Below are positions 9,793-23,334 of a stretch of DNA of 64,000 nucleotides, piece after piece. A program made the translations under genes and the position numbers. A model generated the notes under the pieces. The model did no database searches. It had not been told where the DNA came from and saw nothing but the letters and a program-made list of their open reading frames with translations. The DNA comes from Triangularia verruculosa (taxonomy: Eukaryota; Ascomycota; Sordariomycetes; Sordariales; Podosporaceae): positions 45,306 to 109,305 of the forward strand of contig MU863997.1 in assembly GCA_033296885.1 (NCBI GenBank), given 5' to 3'. Each line of letters starts with the position of its first letter. The first letter of the stretch is position 1.

Positions 9793-11280
9793 CTACTTCC
9801 CGACCTTGAAAGACAGGATCTAAACAATTGTCAGCAAACCGCGCATCCTCAGTTTCAATCATAGAGACACTAACATCATTCTTCCCGACGGCCACCAGCT
9901 GATCCTCAGCAACCCTCAACCCCCCAGCACCCTCGATATACGCGATTGGCGCATCTCCCATCACCTTCCTCGCCACATCTCCCACTGTCGACCCCTTCTT
10001 CACCAGCACGCAGTCTCTAAACACCCCCTTATTACTCCCAGTACCCTCCCCTACACCTCCTGCGCCAAAAGTAGCAATATTTCTCACTGGGAAAACCGGT
10101 ACCAGCCCCAGAATCTCTGCCGCTTTAGTCAAGACATGTACTACGCCCGTAGAACCAAACCTGTACAGGACCATGTCCTTGAGGTTCTCTATCCTGTTTC
10201 TGTTCTTCTCGTCTAACTCTTTGAGACCACCGCCGTCTGGGTCTCCGTCGGCTATCAAGTCTTCTCTTGTGTCGACGAATTCTGATCCTTCTGTGTACCG
10301 GATGTAGCCTTGTTTGGCCATTTTTCTAAGGAAGATTTCGGAAATAGCAGAGCAGAGCACGATGGAGTTTGGGTCTTGCTGCTTGGCGATTTTGGCGATG
10401 TTTTTGTCTGCGTCTGGGTGGTCGATCTTGTTGAGGGCAATGACGGTAGGAAACTTCTCATCAGTGAAGGCGTTTACTACACGGTCAATGGTTTCGTCTG
10501 AATGCCCAAGTTAGATAGGGGTTTCGCCCGTAAGAAAGGAAAAACAAACCACTCCACTCCTCCAGCGGCTCTTTCAAGCCCAGCTTATCCAACGTCCTTG
10601 CCACCACAGCACTCGTACTCCCATATCCGGAAAACTGATTCTGGAGCGTCTCCACGGCCGTCGCTTTTACCGCGATATGTCTTCGCTTGATACTCCCCCA
10701 TTTCGTCATGAGGTTCCCTCTAATCCAAGCAACAATCTCGCTTCGTAACCACGCGATGTCGACGGAGGGGTCATACCCTCGTGTAACTTTACCTTCAGCA
10801 TCGGTCGTACCCGAGGCGTCAACGACATGGATGAGAGCATCAGCGTGGCGGAGATCATCGAGGAATTTGTTGCCGAGACCTTTGCCTTCATGTGCGCCGG
10901 GAACGAGACCGGCGACGTCGAGCAACTCGATTGGAACGGAGCGGCGACCGTTGTCGCATGAGCCGTAGTTGGGCTTGCATTTGTCAGTGAGACCGTAGCG
11001 GGTGCAGGCGCAGTCGATTTGGAGGTAGCCAATGGCGCGTTGGGGGTCTATGGTTGTAAATCTGAAGAGTGTCAGTTAGGGAACTACAGGATACGGGGCG
11101 CATTGGTAGTGATGGTCCGTACGGGAAATTTCCTACGGCGGTATCAGCCTCTGGAGCTCGAGCAAACGTTTGTCTTGTCTACCCACCAACTTTGGAGGAG
11201 GCATCTGTGAGAGAGTTGAGGGTGCTTGATTTGCCGGCGCTGGGCTTGCCCACGAGGCCGATGAGGGGGTCACGCGGCAT
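9793..11280 (-). CDS. YchF/Obg-type GTPase with TGS domain (Ygr210c-like)
   Basis: Predicted ribosome-associated GTPase resembling S. cerevisiae Ygr210c. Five exons give 421 aa: 11187-11280, 11123-11132, 10550-11061, 9875-10497 and 9793-9819. The second exon is only 10 nt (GAAATTTCCC) but is needed to restore the conserved switch sequence KVGNFPFTTIDP. The last exon (27 nt) gives the TGS ending ILSFKVGK; without splicing at 9874 (GTTAGT, branch GCTGACA) the frame would run into an unrelated tail. G1 is GLVGKPSAGKSS (residues 8-19), G3 lies in DVAGLVPGAHEGKGLG and G4 is NKID. The expected length of the family is about 410 aa. Cytosolic. All intron phases close correctly. Confidence 0.9.
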
Positions 11281-11963
11281 GGTGGTGGTCGTAGACTATG
11301 TCAATCTAAAATCAAGCTGGATCGGTAGAGCAGTGCCGTATGTAGGTGGTTTCGGCAGGGAGAAGTGCTACTAGGTTAATGCGCCGGTGAAGGTTCGCTT
11401 GCGCCAGATGTCGTTGCGGTGATGGAGTGTTCCTCGCTGAAAATATCTGCCCCGCAGGGATTGATAACGAGCGATAACGGGCCGTGGAGGGGCACTCTCA
11501 TGGTGTCTCGAAATTGAGTTTAATGTCACCTTCACGCATGCCATGTCTGAAATTCAGCCTGTGGGAGGCCAGGATTGAAACCAAGAGTTTATGCTTCGGA
11601 ACTGATAGTATTTGCGCCAGCGAAACAACTATTTGCGATCACCAGTCGTAGAGACTCGAGGAGGCTCCCTGTATGGCCCACCAGCAAACGCAAGGTAGAC
11701 TCGACCACAAGAACAAACGGCGTGAGACAGGAGGCTTCTACACAACGAGGGCAAGCGCGTTCAAGTTTACTGAAAATATTCGCTCTTTCCTTTGAGCTAT
11801 CCACGGGACCGATTGCTGGCTGGGGTGAAGAGGAAGCTACATTCGAGCGAGAGTAACGGCATTGATTGCAAATCCAGTGGAGTCACCCTTGCACCCGACC
11901 AACAATCAGCGGTGTTACTCGTCTCAATCACCAGCTTGACAAAGAACACACATAAATACCGCC
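11281..11963. other. Divergent promoter region of GTPase and SET-domain genes
   Basis: 683 bp between two start codons pointing away from each other. Presumably shared promoter. I see no TATA box or obvious operator and no coding frame. Confidence 0.4.
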
Positions 11964-13562
11964 ATGGCCCTCCCAATTCAAGACCTCCCTGCCTGGGCCT
12001 GCCTCAACGATGTCTCCTTCAACAATGTCGAGGTGACCACCACCGAGGACAGAGGGTACGGCGTGATCAGCCAGAAGGACCTGAATGACCCTGAAGGCAC
12101 CACCGACACTCACCCGCTACTCGCTGTCCCTCACGATCTTGTCCTCAACTCTTTGGCCGTCGAGGAACACGCAAAAGAGGACCGAGAGTTCAAACAGCTC
12201 TTGGATGCCGTCGGACACCACGTAACCGCCCTTTCAGATCTTCTCTTTCATCCACAGTCAAGCTGATAGTGCCGTAGTCACCCCGGGTCAACGTCCTACT
12301 CTTCCTGCTTGTCCAGTCAGCGCGGAACTCCAATACGCAGCATTTCAATGTGGGTATCTCGAATCCATGGACACAGTACCTCCAGTTTCTCCCCGAAACG
12401 GTCTTGCTCCCTACCGTCTGGACCGAAGATGAAAGGCCGCTGCTTCGGGGCACCTCACTGGAGGTGGCCGTCGGAGCAAAGCTCAGAGCCCTCGACAATG
12501 AATTTGAAATGATTCGGGAAGCATCCTCTAACATTCCCTGTTGGAACGATCTTCTTTGGCACAGTGGCGCTGTTTCGTTCAACGACTGGGTTCATCTCGA
12601 CGCTCTTTACCGGTCTCGATGCCTCGAGTTGCCCAAATCAGGCGAGTCAATGGTCCCCTGTATCGACATGATCAACCATTCGTCCAAGGCAAGTGCCTAC
12701 TACGATCAGAACCCCAGAGATGAGGCAGTACTGTTACTTCGCCCGGGGGTGACCGTATCCAAGGGCCAGGAAGTAACCATCAGTTACGGTGACACCAAGT
12801 CTGCAGCTGAGATGCTCTTCAGTTACGGCTTCATCGACCCAGAATCAACATCAGAAAGTCTGGTACTCCCTCTGGCACCCTTTCCTGACGACCCATTGGC
12901 CAAGGCGAAGCTTGTCGCCTTTGGGAAAGCGCCCAGAGTCCACGTGGCTCGGGAGAGCGGTAGCATCCGATGGGAAAGCAGCTTTGCATATCTCCAGTGT
13001 GTCAACGAAGAGGATGGACTGGACTTTCGCATCCTGCAGGACAATGATGGAAATCAACAACTGTGTGTTTTTTGGCAAGATGCGGACGTTACAGAACAAA
13101 TCTCTGAGTTCCAGAAACTAGCCCAGACTCACCCCATTCCCGAGATTCTCAGACTCCGGGTGGTGGTCTCAGTTCAGGAGAACCTTGAGAGCCATCTTGA
13201 GCAGCTCAAGTCAGAGCTTCCCCCCCACGACGCCTCTTCAGTCAGGCAAGAATGTCTCAGAAATGGTCTGCTGCTTCGACAAATCGAAACGAGTCTATTG
13301 GAAGATGCCACCCAAGCGCTGGAACAAGAGGTGCGTCTCACTGCTTCCCAAGCTTCCCATCTGCAACATGGTGGTGATGGTGGTTTGGGAGAGCCAAGCT
13401 CACCGGCTATGGTAACCAATCGGCGCAGTTGCTAACACGGTCATGCAGAAAAACTCGCTACTGAAAGCCGAAAACGTGGTGGCTTATCTCGGATCGATGG
13501 AGACTTCCAATTCGGACCTAGTCGGCGAGGAGGTGTCCAATGAGGCCGACGACTTCAGCTAA
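11964..13562 (+). CDS. SET-domain lysine methyltransferase (Rubisco-LSMT class)
   Basis: Non-histone protein lysine methyltransferase of the SET plus Rubisco-LSMT substrate-binding type. Three exons give 474 aa: 11964-12221, 12278-13330 and 13449-13562. Intron 1 (GTAACC...CCGTAG, branch GCTGATA) joins AVGHH to SPRVNVLLFLL; intron 2 (GTGCGT...ATGCAG, branch GCTAACA) joins QALEQE to KNSLLKAENV. The N-SET part contains VGISNPWTQYLQFLP. The SET core contains VPCIDMINHSS (the NHS cofactor-binding motif), ISYGDTKSAAEMLFSYGF and the FIDPES that follows. The C-terminal third is helical, as expected for substrate binding. The substrate is not deducible; ribosomal proteins and translation factors are usual targets of the class. 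Confidence 0.88.
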
Positions 13563-16524
13563 TGGTTGCAGACGCACATCATCCTCCTGCTTCTTTCTGG
13601 TGTACTGTACATCGTATGTCAAACGCCATCGAAAGGTTCTGGGTCCTGAGACACGGCTTTGCCGCACCAATCTCAGCATGATTTACTTCTTGACAAATCC
13701 TTTCCTTATATGCAGCTTTCATTTTGCACAGAATGCAAAGCTATATCGCACATCGCTACCTCTACGGACTCGGTGAGATTGTACCTAGGCGGGACTACAT
13801 TGACTAACAAGGCAAAAGGGTCCTCTGCCTCTTGACTAGGTTGTTTCTGAAAAAGTCGGCTTTTCTAATCTCGGATTGCACGTCCCGACAGCGAACGGAC
13901 GCTATAGGAAGCTTTGGTTATTCTTGGAAGGATTTTGGAAGCGACAACAACCAGAACAACGCTACCAAAAGACAAGCTCAACACCGGCCCCCCAAACACC
14001 ACTATCGACAAGGTGTCCCTGGCGGTCAGACTCTTTGTCATACACAACAAGCGTGGTTCGGCCCTGACACCGGTGAAGACACGGCAGGAGAACTTCTGGA
14101 AAAATCAAATGCCTTCTCAGCAGCAAAGCGTCTGCCTTGAATTTATTGACACTCAAAGTCAAATGCAGCCGCCATCAAAGAAACAATCTCCACACGACAA
14201 GGGGTGTATTTTGCCGGAAGTCGATCTCAAAAAAAAAGGAGACCACCACCCTCCCCCAAAATGCGGGGAAATCTTGGGGACCCTCCTCTTCGCGAAGAAC
14301 CGGACTTGTAACGGCGCGATGCTCCTTCTCAGCCTTGGGGTTTCTCTTGTTAGTGCGGAGATGACGTTTAAATCGAAGCCCTGAACGGAATGGTTCAAAC
14401 AGAACACTTCTTATGCGCGCTATTTGAAGGTTGTTAAATGTATGCAAGCGGGCTGCTGCTTTGTACAATGGACCGACTTGAGGATATATCGCCGACCTGT
14501 TATCCAATTTCTCTCGCTCCGAATGAAACAATTCCGACAAGGTCAACCATGGAAGTATTTGCTGGCCGATCTTTGGGAAGAGAGACTTGATCATCGCTGT
14601 TTCAACCTGAAAAGAAGCCCAGCTGTCAAGTTCCAGAGCGGGTGGATATCCAAGGTTCTGTCCTCGATGATGATTTGGGGTATTCGTGCACACCGACTCA
14701 AGTCCTTTATTACCTGGAGGAAAAATCCCCTCTTTCGGACACTTTGTGCTGGTATTTGATCATCGCCGCCTTGGGTGGCAAGGTGTGAAACTGCTTGCAG
14801 CCTGGTATCCTGGATGGTTTTAGCTGTCATAACGCATGCTGTCGTCGTTATGATAACTTTGGCGAGGCTGGTCACACAGAGGACAGCGATCCTGACGAGG
14901 GCTTTTGGGGGTTCGCTTGCTCTCTCGCAACTCGTCCCAACAAATGTGTCTGGTCAAATGCATAGAAACCTGGTTGGTAGTATCCCATCGTCGCAACGCC
15001 CAGGAACTTCGCAACGGTGTTGTGTCTGCCAAGCAGCAGGCAGTCCCACTTTCCAACTTTTGGCCTGCCGAACGCTCATCAAAAGATGCAGTGGTGATCG
15101 CCAGCGTTTTCCAGTCTGTGCCAGTGAAAGTGGCCGACGTTAACCTCAAAGTAGCAAAGGGTAGCCAGTTGGAAAGTCGTAGAAGGTTGTTAGGCGTGGT
15201 TGGCAGAGTCTCGGGAGCTGTTCACGGTACATGCAACAACTTTTTCGGCGGCCCATGATGTGCCACTGCCCATCACTTACCCCGGATCCTGCCAGATGGT
15301 TGCTGATTGCCTACCACTTCGCCATGCGGCATCCTCGTGATCCAGGATCCAGAAGGCGCCGGTTTCTGGGCTGACGGCAAGCGTACCATTCACGCATTCT
15401 CCATGATGCCATCATCGTCTATGTGGCCTCCAGCGTGACGAGTTGACGACGGATCTAGCCCCGTGGCCTATCTGAGGAACATCGACGAGGTGGTGCCATT
15501 TTCTGCTCCGGCCACTTTCGAGTGGGTGTGGTCATCAGGAACAGGGGAGTCTGTTTCCCCAGACTGACCGTGGAGACTGTTGAGGGAGAGCTCGTTAACT
15601 CTCAGCTAACGCAATGGCGGGTCCCTGCTCACCCCGGATTCCCCCCCATGTCCTGCTGGACGGTGATTGGGGCTTGTGTAGGCTGGGCGACGTTAGCAGG
15701 CCTGCCATCCAATGACAGCCATGTAATTGCAACCCCTACCACCCTGCCACAAGGGTGCGCCTGGCTGCAAGTGCTGACCGACCGTTTCCATTTTTTCTCC
15801 GCAGATTCCATCGCATATGGCACGCTGCCCAGGGTGTGGGCGAGGGTTTGTCCCCGCGTGGGCCGAAGTCCCCAACGTGTCAGTGGACGGAGGGGGGTGT
15901 GGCCTGCAGCAGCTTGGCTTTGCCCACGGCGCCTTTCCCTTTTTTCCCTCACTCCCGGGGGGGCACACACACTTCCACTCCTGGCTTATCATGCCCCGTT
16001 CCGACTTGTGGGCAGGGCATGTTGTCATTCCATATTAAACCCACCCGCCCCGCCTGTCACGTCTCCCAATTCTACTCTCTGGATTTGAATATCTGATTTG
16101 CCTCTTCTATTTTACCCATCACCTCCTATTGTTTTTGGTCATTTCATGGTAGAGGTATCTGCACTACAACGACAAAGCCACGGGGTCCGAGACAGCTTGG
16201 TGAGGTCTACCCTGCCTGTGCTCTAGAGATTCCACACACTACGTTACTGCTGCCTTTCGCAGTCGCCCGCACCTCCTGCTTGTCAGCCATTCCGCGCCGC
16301 CCGCAGCCGATACCACCACCATCTTTGCAACACACCAAAAACCACACCGCGACATTTTATTTTTTATTTTTTTTGGCTGGCTGTGTAACCGTGTCATTGG
16401 GGGAATTGTGCGAATGAGAGGATATCGATAGGCTGTTTATCGTTGTTGAAGGAAGAGACACAAACACACAAATTCAGGGGTATTTTGAACATCGCCAGAA
16501 GTAACACCCGTCAACACGGCCAAA
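13563..16524. other. Long upstream region of facB, no gene supported
   Basis: About 3 kb with no frame that I can defend as a gene. Several overlapping open frames (for example 14905-15258 plus, 14820-15149 minus and 15522-16088 plus) lack motifs, splice signals and homology I recognise. The last kilobase, GC-rich then pyrimidine-rich with T-runs near 16360, is probably promoter and a long 5' leader for facB. Confidence 0.4.
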
Positions 16525-19402
16525 ATGCCTGGAATCCTCCCCATGAAGGTCATCAAGGTGGGCACAAGCTCCCAGAGCCGTATCGCCCAGGCCTGCGACA
16601 GATGCCGCAGCAAAAAGATTCGTTGCGACGGCATCCGACCTTGCTGCTCGCAGTGCGCCAATGTCGGCTTTGAATGCCGCACCAGCGACAAGCTCAGCCG
16701 TCGTGCTTTTCCCAGGGGATACACCGAGTCTCTTGAGGAACGTGTCCGCGCATTGGAGTCGGAGGTTAGGGAACTGAAGGATTTGCTGGATGAGAAGGAT
16801 GAAAAGATCGATATGTTGTCGAAGATGCACAGCAACAGGAGATCGCCGTCAGAGCGGTCACCGCATAGGTCACCACCTCCATCCAGCGTCAGGCTAGAAT
16901 CTAGCCCACCACCAAGGGAAGATACCTTCCGTGTTCAGGCTTCGCCGTTGTTGCTTGGAGTTGAGAACTCGGATTCGTATTTTATGGGCGCATCTAGTGG
17001 GCGGAGCTTTATCGGTTTGTTACCCTGTTCTCGTCGTGCGCCCCCTGTATTTTTGCTAACATGTACCTAGAATCATGCAAGAGGAAGATGCAGGAGAATG
17101 GAAAGTCTTGTGCCGACTTCAACCCAGAAGCGTTTCTGCACATCCAGGGATGCTACCCCCTCACACAAAAACAGCCCTCCGCGCATATGCGGATACCACC
17201 ACGGCTGTTCACCGACCGATGTGTCAATGTTTACTTCCAGGAGTGGTCACCCCTATTCCCAGTCCTCCACAGGCACACTTTCTTGCGAGTATACGAGGAG
17301 TTTGTCGCCGATCCAGATAAGATCAAGAACAACCACAAGCTTGCGCAGCTGTATTTGGTCTTTGCGATCGCGGCCCTGTCGAGTGAACAGCCAGATCTCG
17401 AGCAGATCGCGGCGTGTGAGCAGCAATGGCAACGGGCTCTTGAGGCGATCCTCATGGATAACACTATGATGACGCTTCAGTGCTTGTTGTTGGCGTTGAT
17501 GTACTGCACCATCCGGGCCGATTACAAGAGGCTGCAGCACTACAAGGGCATTGCTGTTGGGTTGTCGCATAGGTTGGGGCTCCACCAGAGCCAGAAACGG
17601 TTCTCGTTTGGCGTTTTGACCATTGAGACTCGAAAGAAGGTCTTTTGGTCGCTCTATATGCTTGATTGGTATGCATTCTTTTGCTTTTACTGGTCAAACA
17701 CGCGTCGCTAACCGTCCTAGCTTCTCCGCCGCCCTCCTTGGTCTTCCCAAACTCCTCAAAGAAGACGATATCCACTGCGAATTCCCCTCCGACACGGACG
17801 ACGAATATGTTACGGAGAAGGGTTTCCAGCCGAGTCTTCCTGGCGAGGCAACCCGGTTGTCCAACGCACTCGCCCTCTTCCGGGGATCCCGAGTCCTCGC
17901 AAAGGTTCTCGAGAAGATCTATCCTTCGGCGACGTCGCACGATCTCTCACTGCAGCAGATGTCAGCTCTTGAAGCTGAGCTGGACGAGTGGTACAACAAC
18001 CTTCCGCAACACCTGAAACTCACCTTCAAGCAAGACAAGCCCTCTACCGACGTGACAGGCAGCCGGTCCCCTATCCTGGTAAGTGGAACAGATTTTGTTA
18101 CGGCGGCTCCACAGATGCTAACCAGATATCCAGGCCCTTGCATACTACCACATCCGAACCCTGATTTACCGCCCCGCAGTGACGTCTAGCCTTGGTCTGC
18201 CCAAGGCGGCTCCCGCGTTGCTTTCTGTTGTGGAATCGAGCAAGTGCATGATTCAGATTATTCAGCTTTTGGAGGAGCGGAGCATGTCCTTCTCCTTTTG
18301 CTTGAACAAATACGACACGCTTATCCTCTGCGGCATGGTCTTGCTCTATCAGACACTCGATCTGAAGCCGGACAGCAAGGTATTGAAGGATCACGAGAAG
18401 TTGGTGAACGGCGTCATCAAGGTGGTGGATAATGCCAACGCGCCGGGATGCTATGATTTCAAGAGAGTGGCGGGGATGCTAATAGCGGTGGAAGAAGTGC
18501 CAGCACCATCGCCCCCGCAGAGTCTGCCGACTCCGCCGAGACAATCCCCGGAGCTCGTGCAACAACACCGAGCTTCACCCGGAGCGGCCCCGTCGCCGAC
18601 GGCGATCCACAACAAGATCGGCGGCAATCGCCATGCCAGCATGAGCGAGAATGACCTCCGAATTCAGCAAGAGAAGTTGAGGAGGATATCGATGCCACAG
18701 CCGCAGCTGCAGCAACATATTCAGCAGGCGAGGGACTTTTCACAGCGCCAGCAGAGAGCGTCGTTTGATGGTGCACGGCCTAATATTCCGCTTCTCCAGC
18801 GGGATCAAAGGCTGAGTATGAGCCATGCCCATGCTCATGCTCAGGCGTCGATGATTGCGAGGCTTTCGACTCAAAACGGCATGGGTGGTGGGCATTCGCA
18901 GCCGTCATCGCCGGTGCAGACTCGTGCTCCCCCGCAAAGCCTCATCTCGCAAGCGCAAATCTTTGCTCAGATGCAGAAGCACTCTGGCGCGACAACATCG
19001 GAATGGGAGGCTCTGCTCACTTCAATCGAGGGCGACCAACTCAACGTCTACGACGCAATCTACGGCGGGCCAGGGCTGTCCATGGCAGCGGGCATGGGGG
19101 ATGCGAGCCCCGTCAGCGTGAGCGCTACGTCGGTGCCGACGCAGAGTACCGGACAGCAGGGATGGTCACCGGAGTCATGGGATCTCAGTGGCTTCAACCT
19201 CGGTGACTTTGGACATGGAGGTCAGACGGCGCAGAGTGTGCTGAGCCTGCCGAGCGAGGATAGTCTAAGTTCTAGTGAAGAACTGGGGCCGGGAGAGTTG
19301 GGGATGACGATGGATGGCTTTGGGAGGGGAATGATGGGGCCGGGGCAGTGCTCGGTTGCGGGAGAGGGGTATTTGGTTGATGGATTGGAGTTTGGGATTT
19401 AA
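16525..19402 (+). CDS. facB: FacB/Cat8-type Zn2Cys6 activator of acetate use and gluconeogenesis
   Basis: Nuclear activator of acetyl-CoA synthase, glyoxylate cycle and gluconeogenesis genes in filamentous fungi (FacB in Aspergillus, acu-15 in Neurospora). Four exons give 904 aa: 16525-17014, 17071-17668, 17721-18078 and 18134-19402; all junction phases fit. The Zn2Cys6 cluster spans residues 24-51 (CDRCRSKKIRC then CSQCANVGFEC), followed by RRAFPRGYTESLEERVRALE, a linker and a coiled coil (about 65-95), which is the FacB signature. The fungal-specific middle homology region starts near residue 200 (LFTDRCVNVYFQEWSPLFPV) and extends to about 560. The C-terminal third is Gln/Pro/Ser-rich with a His-Ala stretch and acidic patches, a likely activation region. 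The long upstream region suggests complex control, probably including carbon catabolite repression (inference). Confidence 0.93.
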
Positions 19403-22240
19403 TTTGGGGTCAATGAATGAGTGAACTGCTTGCTCTTTTTACAGGCGTGGATGGAGTACAAGGCGTCCGACGTGTTATTTCTGGGGGGAAGGACAGGGCC
19501 TGGAAAGGTTTTGGATACCTCAGGTACCGGACTGGAGTTCATTGTCATCGGGCGGGCTCCAAAGGTTTTTGAGATGACTGGTTTTTTGAGGAAACTTGCA
19601 TTTGGATCTTTTCGGGAGGATGGCTCAATGGTGTTGTTTACGCTCGTTTTTTCATTTCAAAAGCGAGTAGGCTTGGATCTGGGCTGTGGTCTTTTTTTTA
19701 GAGTGTGTGGGTTCAACATTGGTTATTTTATTTTATTTAGTTACAAAGTCACGGGAGTGAGAAGAGAGGTTTGGATGGTTACGGCTGGGGTAGCTATCAG
19801 ATGAAGGTGGAATTAAAAAGTATGGTTCAAAATTATGTTTGTCTTAATTTTGGTTAAGGAACTGCCGTTCAGTCAAGCTTCCCTCCCCCGCTGAGACATG
19901 CATTTCTCAAACTTGGGAAGAATGTCTGAAACACCAAGCATACCAACAAGCAACACCAAGACGCAAGGCAAGCTTTGTCATATTTACGTTAGGTATTTCC
20001 ACATTCAAGTCCTACAGCATACGCAACCGTGCACCTTTGCCGCCTATTTCTGAGCTCACGCGACAGGCGCCCATCGGACGATTGATGAGCAGATTTTGGG
20101 TGGATTTTCAGCATTGTTTTTAGTCAGCTGGGGCTAGCTGGCAAGGACAAGCAGATTCAGCGTTTCTCCATCTTTGTTTATGTACGGAGTTGTAGAAGGG
20201 GACCCTGTTTCCCCACTGAACAAGAACTGCCAGGTACTGCTGCGGAGTATGTATTTCTCCCCCTCTCCGTGTGGCTCCTGGGGGCGAATAACTGGCGCTG
20301 TCGGAGTTTCCTGAATAAATACGTCGAAAGACAACTCATGTTGAAATATGATTTAAGATCTCCGGTTGGGGTAATAGACTCTTAAGGGGAAGGGTTACTT
20401 GGCTGGCTTTTTAGGACATGTCAAGAGGCCTTTCCCTATTGTTATTGCGAGGTTCGCGAATTCTTGTTGGGGATCTTGGGTTTTGTGGGGATTGGTAGAG
20501 TGAGCGAGTCAGTCGCCTGCATTCCCCCAGATGGGGTACACCAAGCTAGAAGGGCCGGGAAGAAAGGGAAGAGGTTCCACTAATCTTGATCGGATACCGA
20601 AGGTGGGAGTGGTAGGGTTGAGGGTTGTACGGTAAGAGGGGAAGCGGATTTGTGTGCTTGGCTGAGAATGGGGTGGTGAGGAGTTAGTAGTGTAGGTAGG
20701 TATGAGATCGAACGGCATATTCCGGGGACTATGGGATTTAGTATGTCCAGACTAAGCGCTGTACATACATACAGAAAGAGTCAAGACGGTGAGAGATGAT
20801 GCTGTGCTTGGTTGGCATGAATTCCTGCGGGCGGGTGTGGAGAGCTGATGAGGTGAGGGCTGAGAACACAGGTGTGTGGCATTTCTGGACGGTTTCAACT
20901 GCTGGGAAGATGCTAGGGAGAGTTCGCCTCTTCCTTTCTGCCAACTTTGGAGGATCTGGGGGAGGTGGGCAGGTGGGGAAGAGATGGGCTGACGTATTGA
21001 GAGAGGGGAGTTTCCAAATGGGATGAACGGCGTGCTGTCGACTTGCCTCTGGTACGTCACACGTCGTAAACGGGCCAAGAGAGACTGGTATGCAAAGATA
21101 CAGGCTTCAAAAGAAAGTGAAAAGGGTAGTTTAATTTTAAACGCCTATAGGCTAACCTTCAATGTCTTTCGACTATCCTCTACGGCCTAGTCAGCAGCTG
21201 TGGAGACCTCTGTTGTAGGGAACAATCTCTACTTTCTTGTCCTTATAAATCCTGCACTGTACCTACATGCAACCTACATGCGTCTATACGTCGTACATCG
21301 AACGGACATTGTATGCAAGTGTGGGCAAGATCATATAGACAGGCATATAAGCGATGCAGGCCATGCTATTGCGCGCGTATATTGCTGCCGTCTGTAGTTG
21401 GCTCGTCTATGTATGCCCGTCATGGAGGTCAGGTCACCATGCACAGAAAATCCGATAGCCGTCTGCAACGCTGGACTTAATATAGAGTGTCAAAGGAGTT
21501 CAGGCTGAATGGGAGCGAGGCGAGCGGGCGGGTGTGACATTCAACTTTCGGAAAATATGTCGATGGGAAGTGGAAGTTGTGGGATACAAGTTCTTTATTG
21601 CCAGATCTGAGAAGACCGTCGAGCGACAAACTGCCGAGATCATCAGGGCGTGCCTCCCCAAGATCACCACTCGGCTCTCGGAACAGCACCCTTATCGAGT
21701 TATGATTACCTATCCATTCACAAACTCGACAAAAGTTAATGCAAATCATTCAAAATCTGATGCTGCAACACAAAAGCCCCGCCTCCGGTAACCGGATGAG
21801 CAGTCTCGACGGCGTGGAGGCGGCCATCACACCGGGAGTTAAGGTGGATACTAGGTCCGGTACCTCCGGCCACCAAGCAAATCCCCGCCAGCGGCGGAAG
21901 CTCCGCCTTGGCAGCTAAACAAGTCGCCGCCCGCTTCGGGATCCACCAAGAACCCGTCCCGAATGTGACAGTGTTTTCCCACTGGGATATCAGATGGGAG
22001 CTCCACTTGCTTGCGTGGGCTGAATCGACATCGACGACAACAACATAGGGGATTGCAACATTCACGACATTGAAGACTCGGGTTCCTTGTCTGCTCACTG
22101 TCTTCCCTTTGACTTGGAACGTGCGATTAGAGTTTACCGACTGGTACCTGCATTAACCATCTCATCTCATCTGATCTGCTGCTTACAAACGCCTCTTTTC
22201 ACAACCAAACTGGAGAGCAACTTGCAAGCCCTGAAACACC
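19403..22240. other. Gene-poor spacer between facB and pgc1
   Basis: 2.8 kb with the facB 3' region first. Open frames such as 19421-19804 (plus) and 21736-22098 (minus) have no motifs and look like chance. No RNA gene or repeat recognised. Confidence 0.4.
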
Positions 22241-23334
22241 ATGACAGCAGAAGAGATCCTCGACGACACCAAACCTCCTGAAATCTCACCTTCAGATATT
22301 CTCCCCGGCACCCTCGAAAAGGTCCCAACCCAGCATGGCAGTGACAAGAAACCCCAAATCATCGCCCACAGAGGCTACAAAGCGCTATACCCAGAGAACT
22401 CCATGCTCGCAATTGAAGAAGCCATAAAAGCAGGCGCACACGCTATAGAAACCGACGTCCACGAATCACAAGACGGCGTCGTGGTCCTATCTCACGTATG
22501 TTTTCCCCCTTCCACCTCACCCACCAAGTATGTACATACACTAACACCAATCCCCAGGATCCCACCCTAAAACGCTGTTTCTCCCTCCCCGACAAAATCT
22601 CCTCCTGCCAATGGGACTACCTATCCACCCTGCGAACCACCGCCCCCCCTCACGTCCCTCTAGCCCGCCTCTCTGATTTGTTATCCTACCTCTCCTCCCC
22701 AGAGCTGTCCCACATTTGGGTATTACTAGACATCAAAACCGACGACGACCCCTCCCTCACCCTCGTCCCCTCCATCGCCGCCACCATCCTTTCTCATCCC
22801 CCACCGCCAACCGCAACCTGGACCTGGGCCGACCGGATCGTCTTGGGCGGGTGGAATGAGAATTATTTAACCTCGCTGGGGAAGGAGCTGCCAGGGTTTA
22901 AAAAGGCGTATATCGGGTTCTCCCTTTTATACGCCAAACGGTTCCTCGACGACAAGAAATGGCCAGGAATGCAGTTTAATCTGCTGCAGCAGGCTTTGGT
23001 GGGGCCGATAGGGCAGAAGTTTATTAGGAAGGTGAGGGATAGGAAGACGGAGAGGAGGCTGTGGGTTTGGACGGTGAATGATGAGCGGTGGATGAGGTGG
23101 GCGGTGCGGAAAGGGGTGGATGGGATTGTGACGGATGAGGTTGGGTTGCTTAAGGATGTGGTGGATGGGGGGAGGAAAGAAGGGAAGGTGAGCGTGGGGA
23201 TGTATATCAAGGCGGGGTTTATACAAGTTTTGACGATGGTGTTGGTGGTAGTGATATGGGGACGATTGAGGAAGGTAGGGAGGGTTATTGGGGGGGAGGT
23301 TAAGAGGGAGCAGGCTAAGGGGGTGAAGAGGTAG
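22241..23334 (+). CDS. pgc1: Glycerophosphodiester phosphodiesterase, Pgc1-like
   Basis: GDPD-family phospholipase C-type enzyme; the closest described relative is yeast Pgc1, which degrades phosphatidylglycerol. Two exons give 343 aa: 22241-22495 and 22558-23334 (intron GTATGT...CCCCAG, branch CTAACA). Catalytic signature: IIAHRGY (H43, R44), PENS (E52), ETDVHESQDG (E70, D72) and VVLSH joined by splicing to DPTL (H85, D86). LDIKTDDD and VWTVND with GVDGIVTDEVG complete the TIM-barrel motifs. The C-terminus has a hydrophobic segment (FIQVLTMVLVVVIWG) that would tail-anchor the protein to a membrane, as in Pgc1. Confidence 0.9.

Noticed and set aside
14820..15149. Minus-strand frame containing RCPLCDQPRQ
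   Set aside because: A single Cys-pair-like motif in an otherwise unstructured frame; no start context or splice support.
15522..16088. 188-codon frame upstream of facB
   Set aside because: Overlaps several equally long frames in GC-rich leader sequence; no motif and no splice support.
19421..19804. 127-codon frame after facB
   Set aside because: Lies in the facB 3' region, hydrophobic by T-rich composition only; no homology recognised.
21736..22098. 120-codon minus-strand frame upstream of pgc1
   Set aside because: Sits in the promoter region; sequence has no recognisable domain and no intron signals.
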